From: Camillea tinctor
Taxonomy: Eukaryota; Ascomycota; Sordariomycetes; Xylariales; Xylariaceae
Length of the DNA stretch: 64,000 bases
Reading direction: 5' to 3'
Assembly: GCA_022578605.1 (NCBI GenBank)
Contig: MU394054.1
Span: 126,945-190,944, forward strand
Part shown: positions 48,726-58,974 of the stretch, in pieces
Layout of the letters: each line of letters starts with the position of its first letter
Position numbering within the stretch: position 1 is the first letter of the stretch
The notes under the pieces: generated by a model
The model's database searches: none
Told to the model about the DNA's origin: nothing
What the model saw: the letters and a program-made list of their open reading frames with translations, nothing else
Made by a program: the position numbers and the translations under genes

Positions 48726-50494
48726 ATGGAAGACGCCGACGTCCCTTCGGAGCCCGTCCCCCTGATGTACCAGATTAAGCACCTCGAAGAACGCCACATA
48801 AAGGGCTAGACCGTCCTACTAGAAATTGACAGCCGGAACCTGAACCGCATGTCGAGAGACTGGTGGTTCTCGAACTACGCCCTTTGCACGATCCGCACCT
48901 ACAGCGATACCGGCAGGTTCCTCGACCATGCGCTATACATAAACTCGCAGTCGCTCTGGGATTTCCTGCAGGCCACCATCGGCGGCCTCCAGACGGATGG
49001 TGCTGGCGGCATGGAGCTCGTGGTCAAGGCACCGTTCTTCCCGCTGTTCTACAGCCTGGAGCGGCTTACGGCGCACTCGAAGAGGTTTGCACCCTTCGTC
49101 TACTCTTCGTCTGAGACGGAGCTGCTGCTATCATGGGTCCGGGAACACTTCAAACATGAGATCGAACTCACTCAGAACCACGCCGCGAACTGGGAGACCG
49201 CCGCCGTCCCATTCGAATCCCTATGGATCGCCTTCCCACCGGGAACAATCATTTGTCCACACCCCGTGCATGTAGCTCAGGCCACCCGCGTAGTTGAGTG
49301 CTGGTACATCGGCGGCGCACGGCCGTTGCTGGTCCTGAAGACTGAGTACGTGGATTGGGATGGTGAGAACTTGGGCTTGCGGAAACACGAGATCGTTATT
49401 AATAGCTAGGTACGCGGGTTTTAAGAAATTAGTTGATCTCAGTGTCAGGCCCATAGATGCTATGAAGAACCCGGTTGCCATGCGCAATTACCTCCGCGAG
49501 TGTGGGAGGAAATTCGAGAACTATGCCGGGACGCAATTGAAGCAATATAATGGCATCGCTATCGCGTACGAGGAACGCGTTCGAGTATCAGGACATATTG
49601 TAAGTACTCCCTTCCATCATTTTGCACTTTTAATAGATTCTATGGAGGAGAAGAGAGGAGAAATAGCCAAGCAGCTTACCGATTTGTATTCACAGATGCT
49701 AGACGCCAAAAGTTACTTCCGCAGCTGTAATACCACTCCGACCCCCATGCGCAAGATCACGAGGGTCACTAGGAGCGCAGCAGCGAAACCAGAACTTATA
49801 ACAAACCTGACATACAGACTATCAGAAGAGCACGCGATGGTGACCGCGCTAACCATGCGCGGGATATGCCTCCACGACGACTTGCCCGCGCAATTCGTAG
49901 TGTCGAACATCGCCGACGTCCAATGGGAGGAGGGCTGCCTCGACTCCCCCGTGATGGACAACGCCACGAAGAAAGAACTGCAAGCCCACATGCCGACGCC
50001 CAACAACGGGCTCCCCGCACGAGCCCGAGCACAACAAGGAGTTCATCTGCATCCTCCACAGGCTCCCGGGCGCCGGCAAGACCACCACCGCCACCACCCT
50101 GCGCCTCGACGCCGATGCCTACCTGTCGGAAGCGCTCTCGAATGGCGCAGCGTGCTCGTGATCGAGGGCGCGGAGCCGCTGGACCGGGCGCAACAATCCC
50201 AAACCCAACAAAACCGGGATAACACTGTGGTGGTGTTCCTCACCACCCCCCGCACTCCTCGACCCCGATCTGCTTCCGTGCGTGCACTACGGGATCCGGC
50301 TCCCCTTCCCCGACGCGGAGGCGCAAGCCCTCGGGACCGTGGGAGGGCTGGAGGCTCTGGCGCACGAGTACCCGTTCAACGGGTGGCAGATCGGGGTCAC
50401 GGTGCAGCGAGCGGGCGCGGAACCCGGGCTCGCGGAGCTGGAGGAGGGGGCGAGGGCGGTGGCGAATCCGGGGGTTATGATGATAAGGGGATAG
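48726..50494 (+). pseudogene. Decayed fungal AAA ATPase (DUF7025-type N-terminus)
   Basis: The pieces follow the order of the AAA ATPases common in ascomycetes. From Met at 48726 the frame reads PLMYQIKHLEERHIKG, then an in-frame TAG at 48807, then resumes with the family block RDWWFSNYALCTIRTYSD and KAPFFPLFYSLERL up to a stop at 49407. In the next frame come YAGFKKLVDLSVRPIDAM and RECGRKFENYAGTQLKQYNG, then an intron-like GTAAGT...TAG segment (49600-49636). A Walker A remnant LPGAGKTTTA follows near 50070; then the frame shifts and gives EWRSVLVIEGAEPLD, where the Walker B acids are lost. A last shift near the C run at 50246 gives LLPCVHYGIRLPFPD and FNGWQIG (counterpart of the family's NGRQIKN). 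So there are at least one nonsense codon and three frame changes, plus a shortened ATPase core. GC content is high, so the decay is not RIP-like. Confidence 0.8.
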
Positions 50495-53400
50495 GGGGAG
50501 AGGAGGCGGTTAGGTCGTTGAGGTTTTCGTGATAGGGGATAGGGTTTGCGCTTTTTTTTTTTTGGTTATGGGCTCCTTTTTACTGAGTAAAGGGGAAATA
50601 GGGGAAAAGGGGGAATGGGAAGTCATGTGCTTGACTTAAAAATAGAAACCACATGGCGGCTGAGAATATAGCGATATATTTTCTGTGTCTCATTTTTCCT
50701 CCGTTTTTCTCCTCAAATTTTTTTTTTCCATTTTTTTTTCTTGGGGGATCATATTTTGTTCCGTTTCGAGATAGCCGCGTCTTCTTTATTACCTTAACCC
50801 CCTTCTAGCAACGATATGTCGATTCAAGGTCAGCGGTGTTGGTTTCAGCACGGCACGGAAAGCCATTCCGCCTGCAACTTTACGCATACGGCATTGAGGG
50901 GGGAAGGGTACAGGGATGGAGAATTAATATGTAAGAGGAGAGAAATAGAACTAAGAGTGAGACAGGAACAAGCAAGCAAAGTAAAAAGAAAAAAGAAAAA
51001 GCGCTTGCGGTTGCTTGTCGGTTATGACCAGAAGGAAGGTTTCTTATTGGGCATCGACCACAGACCAGATTAGATTAGATGGAGATTCGGATCTTGATCA
51101 GAGGAATCCGCGAATTATTTCGAGTTATTATTCTTTTATTGCTTTAGGTATTCTATTTTATGTATTTTTATTTTTTATTTGATTTTTTAGTTTCCCTCTT
51201 CCCTGTTACACATCCTTTTACTACTCAGACAGGGGGGTCCCATTTTTTCGCGCTCTCTTTCCTCCTTCGGTTTGCCTTTATAGAATAACGGTTTGGCGAA
51301 AGTACATAGACAAATATAACGTATATAGTCAATTAACCAGGTTGAAGTAAAATCTAACCTAGATAGACACCTAAAGTTAAGGCATTATTCATTTAACCCA
51401 TTTAAGCTAAATAAACCCCCTCTCCCCTCTCTCTTCTCTGTCTCTATCTCTATGGTCTTCCCACTTTCTCCTCATGGGGGAGGAATATGAGGAGAGAAAG
51501 AGGAAAAAAAAAAGTTAGATCCATCTGGCCATACATTGGCCCATACATCCATTCTATTCCACCTTGGGCTGTAGATCAATCAAAAAATTTTCTGTCCGGG
51601 CGTAATAGGTCATTATCGTCTGTTCCTTCGGTGGCACTTACAAGGTCAATGACTGGAGACAATCAGTTGCGACTAGACTAGGTAAGTTGTCTAGCTGACA
51701 AGCAAATATGCAGCCTGTACCAAGGGAATCTTTGGTCGGTATCAGCACGACATGTGATCCAGGCGCTGGCAAAATCAAGTTCATCACACACGTTTTTTTT
51801 CGGTTCGACATTATACTAATTATGGTCTGGTTGGTCAATAGGGTGGAGGGGACCACTTGTTAGTAGCTATTGCTCTAGCACGTAACCAAAGAGCGTATGG
51901 TTTTGTCGCGTTCATCTCATGATGAGAATGGAACTTACTCTCTCTCTCACTCTCGAAGGGTCAGAGCAGAGAAGGGTAAGAGGGCAAATTCAGATGCATC
52001 CCTCGTGGCGCGCTTGTGCGCACTGTCTCTCTCTTTCCCCTCTCTTTTCTTTCTCGGTATAGGCATAGCAGACGCGCTGTGAAACATACTGGAGCTATAC
52101 TACGCTGCATATACTCCGTAGGGGAGATGAAAAAAAGACGTCATATTCCCGAGTCCCCGATAAACAGTCTTGCATTGGCATCGGCCCCACCTGTTTGGGT
52201 CAATAGCCACGATATCTACCTAGGAGAGTGTGCCCTGTCATGCCTCATTGTGGGAACCCTCTCGACTCTAGTGCGACAAGGCTGCAAGGTCAGCAGAGGG
52301 CCGCTTGACTTGTTAGCTGGGCATTGGTCTACCTATATGCCTCACTATGTATGTACCCTGAAGTTTCGGCCCGCAGATACCTGAACGAAAAACGCTGGTC
52401 AGGCTGGCGCCGGAGGCTCTCATGCGGAATATCTTTTTCTTTTTCTTTTTTTTTCTTTTTAAAGAAATACCTGTCACGATACCCCCCAGGTTTCGGGGAA
52501 CCAGACGGGGTGGAGGGGGTTAATATGGACGGCGAATGCTCGGCTCCTCACTTCCTGATTTGCATCTATAGAAGGGCCGGTCATGATGCCGTCCTCACGG
52601 TGACCCCTCGCTAGGTTCAGGTGTTTGACCGTTTGGGAAGGGAGACTGTTCCACAATTGGTCGGCCTATCCCGGCTCGGGCATTCGGTGAGTGGCATGCC
52701 GAGATGCATCTTCCAGTCACCTTCTGCCGACCTTCCAGAAGCGGCACGGTAATCCCCCAGGAACTGTGACCGAGGTAGCGCAGGATGGAACTTACACACA
52801 CCCACCGCGCTGCGAAATAGCACTTAAAATCCTGCACACTACGTTACGCAGGACCCTAGGCTACGTTCGGCACATCCGTCAATACCATCCTCTCCCCTTC
52901 TCGCCTCTTCCCCCCTCTAAGGTGAAGGGTGAACGAGTTGTTGACTGAAGGTAAGGTGGGGTGGAGAGAGGGGAGGGGAAAGGGAGCGTGAGGGGAGGAG
53001 GGGGGAAGGAGGTGGCGGGTGTGGAGGAGAGGAAGAGGATATCTATGTAGGTTAGGTAGGTAGGGACAGGAAAGCAAGGAGAGTAGAGCCCACAGGAACA
53101 CGTGCGTATCTGACCGAAGCCAAATCCATCTACTCCCAGCCACCGAGAAAAAGAGTGGAATAGTACTAGTTAGAGAAGTTTGACATACGCTAGAGCTGGC
53201 CGGTCAGGTCGGCAGGGGGTGTGGAAAGTCAGATAGACTCAGGTGAAAGCTGTCAGCGCAGGAGAAAACCGGAGACAACGAAGCAAGGTGTATACAATTA
53301 AAAAAGGATGGACGAAAAGTCGGGACGATCGCGCCTGACAAGCTGGAATCAGATGACAGACTAGATACAGACTGCATGAATAAGAGAATAATTATCGGGT

Positions 53401-54054
53401 GAACAAATTAGTCAAAAGCGGGCAGAGGGTATGGAATGGGAATGTGCGGACATGGGCGTGGGATGATGGAGATGGGGATTGGGGATTTAGGATGGGACGA
53501 TCCCTCGTAGACCGAATGCAGCCTCCAGCTGTGACGGCTTTTGCATCTCGTTCTGTCGGATGAGGGCGGCAAAGAGGGCAAAGAGCAATAGGGGAGAGAG
53601 ATGGAGGGGCAGAGGAGAGAAAGGGGAAAGAGAAATTCCAGATATACTTGACGACATGAGACCGGCCAACTGAGACTCGGCCAACATCTACTCTTGTTTT
53701 TTTTTCTTAGATGCGGAGGCGGAGACAGCGGCAAGAGAGAGAATATGTGTATGCGTGTGTATGTATGTACGTATGTATGTGTCTGTATACGGGAATGGAA
53801 GACAGGATAGAGACAGAGAACGATACACACACCATACACACGCGCACGAGACACAAATACATAGATAGGTATAGGTATACAGACAAATACACAATAAAAC
53901 AATAAACAGAAACAGAGGTAGAGACAAGTACAAAAGCAAGAGATACCGAGATAAGAGTCGAGAAACAAGAAACAGACAGAGGTAGAGATGGAGATTGGTA
54001 ACGGAGACGGAGACGGGGAGAGATTTACATACATTCACATACCCATACCATACA

Positions 54055-54146
54055 CACTCTCTCTCTTTCTCGCTCTCTACCTCTCTCTACCTCTTTCTCT
54101 CTTCAGTAGAGGGAGAAAGGAAGAGAGAGAGAGAGAGTAAAGAGGG
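54055..54146. repeat. CT tract followed by complementary GA tract (imperfect inverted repeat)
   Basis: About 49 bases of (CT)-rich sequence (54056-54104) are followed after TTCAGTA by about 30 bases of (GA)-rich sequence. Arms such as CTCTCTACCTCTTTCTCTC and GAGGGAGAAAGGAAGAGAG can pair with a short loop. Confidence 0.7.
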
Positions 54147-55339
54147 ATAAGTGCATAATGCCTCGCAGCGACGTGTCTCGCCTCGCCTCGCCTCTTGACC
54201 GAGGGGTGATTGTTTATGGCTGTATGTGACGGTATGTCTGCGCTGGCGTTGAAAATGATTGGGCGTAATTATGATTCAACAAGGGGGGGGAGGGAAGAAG
54301 GTTGATGAAGAAATGGAGTAAGTGATCGAATCAAATGTGACCACCACGTGTTTACCTGGGATCCGCCGTAGCCTCTGGGAAAAAAACAAAGAGGGTTCAT
54401 GTGCGAAGTGATCTCGATACCATCTTTATTAGTACTGTATTATGTAGGTGATAAATATTTTTTTCTCCCATTCTCTCTGTTTTCGGGTTTCTTTGCTGCT
54501 TTCCCCATTCCCATCATTCCTTCAATGTGATGCCACATACATTTATTACGTATGTGGTAGGGTAGGGCGGGGTGTAAGGTGTGTATGTGGGTGTGAGAGT
54601 GCGAGTGTGTGTGTGTGTGTATGTACGAATGTAAATTTGAGTGTGTTGACATGGAAGTGGGATTTATCAGAAAGACAAAAAAAAGAGGATGGAAAAGTTG
54701 AAAGAAGGAAAAAATGGATAACATGGAAGAAATGGATAACTATTTTTTCTCTCTTTCCAGGTTTAACGTGCCCCATACTCGGTGCTAACATGTCCTATGG
54801 CGTTTAGGTTGATTGGTACGTACTGCCATGTAAGTCAAGTCAATCACTTATTTTTACTCCCCTTGGCAATTTTGGGCATGGTTAAGAGACAGGACTTGGA
54901 TTTGGTTGCCCCGCATTTAGAAAAAATAGTGTAACCTAGAAGACAAGGAGAACTAAGAAGAACATACAGAATAATTAAAAAATAAAAATAAAAGGCATAA
55001 TATTAATAAAAAATAAAAATAAATAAATAATCATACTAATCCATTAATAATAAATTTAAGGTGAACCAGAGGGATGGAAGAGGAGAGAGAGCTTGGGCCT
55101 TTATGCGGTTCAGCCCCGCAATCGAGTACTCCCCTTCGCTGCTGCGACCAATTGGAAATCCACAGCGCTGCTATTGGAAAAACGTCTTAGTGACTTGAAT
55201 TGGTTGCATGTAAGGTTAAGGTGGGAAGCATGTACCTAAGTACTCACTACTACCAACCTTTGAGAAGAACCCTGAAGGTAGACCCTGGATAGCCTACCAC
55301 AACAGCATCTGTCTACCTAATGGGAAGAGAAAAAAAAGT

Positions 55340-56580
55340 TGAATATTCCTGCATATACATATACATATACATACACATACGGTACAGGTTGACCTTACAC
55401 AGCCATGCGCTCAACATATGCAATTCAATTCTTGTACCACACGGAGGACCTATACCTATCTAGCACTAATTAGTTTACCCAGCTCAAGCGTACATACATA
55501 CCTACCTACATATACCTGGTTTACCTTTCTCTCTCTCTACCGTAGGTAGGTATCTACTTACCCTACCTCCTACCGGCATACATATACCATGTACACACCT
55601 CTCTATCTAATTTATTTATCCATCTATATCTACCTACATTGATACATACTTTACTTTACTTGTACATATTACATACTGCACATACATACGCCCATGCTTT
55701 AAACCTACCAGATATATCTATTGACTTTAACTTTAATTGATCTCTACTACTGCTTTGCTTTTGTTGGCTTTTGTTAACCTTAAACCTTATTTTTGTTCTT
55801 ATTCTGTTATTCTTTACTTAACCTTGCTCGTGTAATTATACAGTTGTTTGCACAGTCACTTAGTTAAAAACGGAATTGGGTCTAGGTACCTAAGTATCGG
55901 GGTTGCTTGGCAGGTGACGCAAGGTACCTAGAGATGGGGACTAGATAGTGTTATACCCACCAACTGCACGTAAAATGCTATCACAGGTTTAACAGATACT
56001 ACTACGACGCTACCTATAGTTTTTTATGGATTAACCGCCTGCCTCTATCTACTTAATCTACCCTCTACCTACACCAGGATTGATACTTTTACTCATACAC
56101 ATCTATACTTACATAACCTCCCTAACCTACTCGGTATGACAACCATACCATCTCCCGTACCATACCGTAACCATACAAACATACATTACATACCTAAGTT
56201 CTGTGTCTACCTGTTTACTTGTCTACTTACCTACTTACCTACCTACATACATACCTAACCTAACCTATTGACCTATCGTATATACGTATATACATACAAC
56301 ATACCTACTTCTACTTATCTGTCACTCCCTTCCTCTCTCTCTCCTCTACCTGACCTATCTCCTTGGCGGCCTATATACTTTACCTACTTACCTACCTATA
56401 CGTATATACATAACCTAAATATTTACTTATATACATACATACACACATATTACACACAGAGAGATTTATATAACTATATATATATATATATATATATATA
56501 CCTTACCTACCTGCTCCTATCTATTTATTTACATACATACATACCTACGTACATACGTACATACATACATATCGACATAC
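55340..56580. repeat. TACATA/CCTACC microsatellite field with a (TA)13 run
   Basis: Dense TACATACATACC, CCTACCTAC and TATACATA units. A perfect (TA)13 run lies at 56475-56500. Probably the distal promoter region of the gene at 56985. Confidence 0.85.
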
Positions 56581-56984
56581 CACACACACATGCCATAACA
56601 TTCATACCATACATATCATACATACCTAACTACTTTCTTAGCCCAATCCATAACTACCTGCCAACCATCCACATCCACTTCCCCCTTCTCCATCCACATC
56701 CCCATACCTTGTGCCATACCTACCAACTATTCCCACTTCGTTGCTCCCAGCTATTCCTTCTCTTCTCGGCCCGCTCCATTTACCTTGAGTCCTCTCCAAT
56801 CCTCACCTCACCTCGAGCAACAATTCGGCGAGAGAAACCTACGAGCAACCACGAGACAACTTCATGTATAAACTCGTCTTTGGCGAAGAGAGCTAGCTTT
56901 TTGGTCACCTTGACCCCTTCATTATGAGGTAGCTATAGTATACACATATAACAACCCCCGACCCACGAGCGAGCGTCCAGAGAC

Positions 56985-58974
56985 ATGCATCCCGCTCCCA
57001 GTTTATCGGAATCCTTCCCCAAAGCCTCCAAGACGGATGAGAGAGCCCAGCATGTTACCCGCCACCAGGAGCAGGAATCATCCCAGCCGCCCCAGCAGCA
57101 GTCTACTGCACAAGCTGCATCCTTGAAGCTCGACAGCCATTCGACTTCCGCCAGTCAGTCTTCGCCGCCCATGAGGAAAGATACATCTTCGAGCACCTCG
57201 ACAAATGCTACCGATTCCACAGTCGTCACCAATGCCTCAGCTGACACAAACGCGACAGGCTTTAGTGTAGAGTCTTCCCAGTCCATCTTCTCTGTAAAAG
57301 ATGGCTCCGAGATCTCGAGCAACCGTCGAGCGAGCCGTCGACGAACCGGGCCTTTGTCTGCTCAGCAGAGAGAAAAGGCTGCCTTGATCCGGAAATTGGG
57401 CGCGTGTGGAGATTGTCGAAGGCGCCGGGTTGCTGTAAGTCCGATTTTCAACCCCCTTTTTTTTTCTCTCTTTTCCTTTTTAATTGTTATTTTGTTTTGT
57501 CCTCTCCTCTCCTCTCTCCTAATACCCATATCCGTCTCTGTATCTCTTTTGCTTTCTCTTTCACTACTTCCATCTCTTAAAAAAAAAAACCACTGTTATG
57601 CCTCTCCAACACGGGCGCCAAACTCACATAAAGCTTTTTTAAAGTGTCACCCTAACCATCACAATATGACCTGGGAAGACGCCGTTCGAAAATATCGTTC
57701 TTCGAGTCCGCTGCAGGATCTTGCGCCCCTGGCTGGTCGACCAATTAGCCCAGCTCCGAAACGTGTCAGGACCTCCTACACTCGGGATGCCCAGGAAATG
57801 GAGGTTGAGAGCGCCGCTACTGCAACTACTCACACCCAGGCACCTTCTAGCCGCCAGCCTATCAATGATTCGCGCATCAGGACGCCTCTGCCCTCCGGTC
57901 CGCGGCTAGAGAAATCCATTTCCATGCCGGCCTTAGCTGCTACGCCTTCGTCGTATCAGCATTTGCCAAATCTCGAATCGGTCAAGGCAGATCTGGAGAG
58001 CACGGCTTCGAGAATCCTATCGTCACCCCACAGAAATCGCTACGCTAGTGTTTCTGCGCTCCTCATATATTGGCAGGACGAGGAAGATCCTGGTGTAATT
58101 GCTGCTGTGAACGAGCTTGCTAGTGTCTTTGATAAGTACTACCATTTCCACTTGGAAATAATCAAGATTCCATCGTCGGATTCGGATGGGTGTACCAATT
58201 CCTGGAGGTGGTTGTCGCGGATCATCAACGAATTCACCGACAAAAGCGATACGAGAGATGTGTTGAAGATTGTGTACTACAATGGATACAGCTACTTGGA
58301 CGAAAATCGAGAAATGGTTCTAGCAAGGCAAGTAAAACGGCACAAATAGATCTGACCGATTACGCTAACTACTCTTCAGCTCTAGAGAGCGGAAAAAACC
58401 ATCGTCGACTATTAGATGGAGCGGTATTCAGCAGATCTTGGAAGAGGCGTGCTCTGACACGCTAATTGTTATGGACTCGGCGTATTACCCATCATCCAAG
58501 ATGGTCCGTCAAAGGGGAGTCCTGGAGCTAATTGCAGCTTCGGCTTCGGAGGACTATTTCAACCTGCTTGACCGGAGCAGTTTTACAAGGACGCTTGCGG
58601 ACTTGCTTCGCACACGGGCCACCCAGCGCCTCCCGAATGCACTTTCAGCTGCTGAACTACATTCCAAGCTTTTACCTATTTACCCAAAGATAACCTACGA
58701 CAGACATCCGGACAAAGATGCATTGATGAGGCTGCCCTCGCCACTTCACATGCAAATGTCGGGTAATTCAAAGCTACCCTCGATTACGTTATCCCCACCA
58801 CAACTCCCAAGAACATTGTCTAGTCCCGAAATGGCCCGTTGTCCCCAGCTGACATTCTCTATACGATTTACCGAAGAGGCTGTTAGCCTCGAGAGCTGGA
58901 GTGACTGGCTTCGTATGATGCCAGAAGGCATCAGAGATTTTAAGGTCGAAGGACCGTACCATACGTTTAGGTGA
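56985..58974 (+). CDS. Caspase-fold-like protein with a CxxC...C half zinc-cluster motif
   Basis: Inferred exons are 56985-57434, 57645-58327 and 58380-58974, giving 575 aa. The N-terminal ~115 residues are Ser/Gln/Thr-rich. At 141-151, CGDCRRRRVA plus C (joined by splicing) looks like the first half of a Zn2Cys6 cluster, followed by HPNHHNMTWEDAVRKY. From ~282 to ~440 the pattern RYASVSALLIYW / LASVFDKYYHFHLEIIKIPS / DVLKIVYYNGYSYLD / SGIQQILEEACSDTLIVMDSAYY follows the caspase/metacaspase fold, but the usual catalytic GHG and DCC positions read GYS (~361) and DSA (~408), so it is probably not a protease. Intron 1 is 210 bp, divisible by three and stop-free; I remove it because the GCT/TGT join rebuilds the RRRVACHP motif. 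Intron 2 uses a GC donor. The function is unknown; similar proteins are widespread in ascomycetes. Confidence 0.75.
57435..57644 (+). other. In-frame, stop-free 210-bp intron
   Basis: Donor GTAAGT, a strong polypyrimidine interior and acceptor AAAG. The length is a multiple of three and the frame stays open, so unspliced mRNA would encode a protein with 70 extra, very hydrophobic residues between the two halves of the Cys motif. Confidence 0.7.
58328..58379 (+). other. GC-AG intron
   Basis: A 52-bp intron with exon/donor AAG|GCAAGT, branch site GCTAAC and acceptor TTCAG. Removing it joins MVLA to SSRERKKPSSTIRWSG in frame; without splicing translation stops after RQVKRHK. No GT donor fits as well. 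Confidence 0.75.

Larger units (their letters stand above)
50495..56984. other. 6.5 kb intergenic region, microsatellite-rich
   Basis: No protein-like ORF. It includes T-rich and A-rich tracts, a CT/GA hairpin-like element near 54055-54146, TG/TATG repeats near 53740-53880 and 54600-54625, very AT-rich DNA at 54960-55060, and from about 55340 a long run of TACATA/CCTACC-rich sequence leading into the pyrimidine-rich leader of the gene at 56985. The large frame at 56268-56927 is translated repeat. Confidence 0.55.

Noticed and set aside
53408..54038. 208-codon minus-strand frame
   Set aside because: Translation of T/C/TG repeats; no domain and biased composition.
56268..56927. 219-codon frame before the caspase-like gene
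   Set aside because: Translation of TACATA/CCTACC microsatellites (Tyr/Thr/Ile/Pro/Leu).
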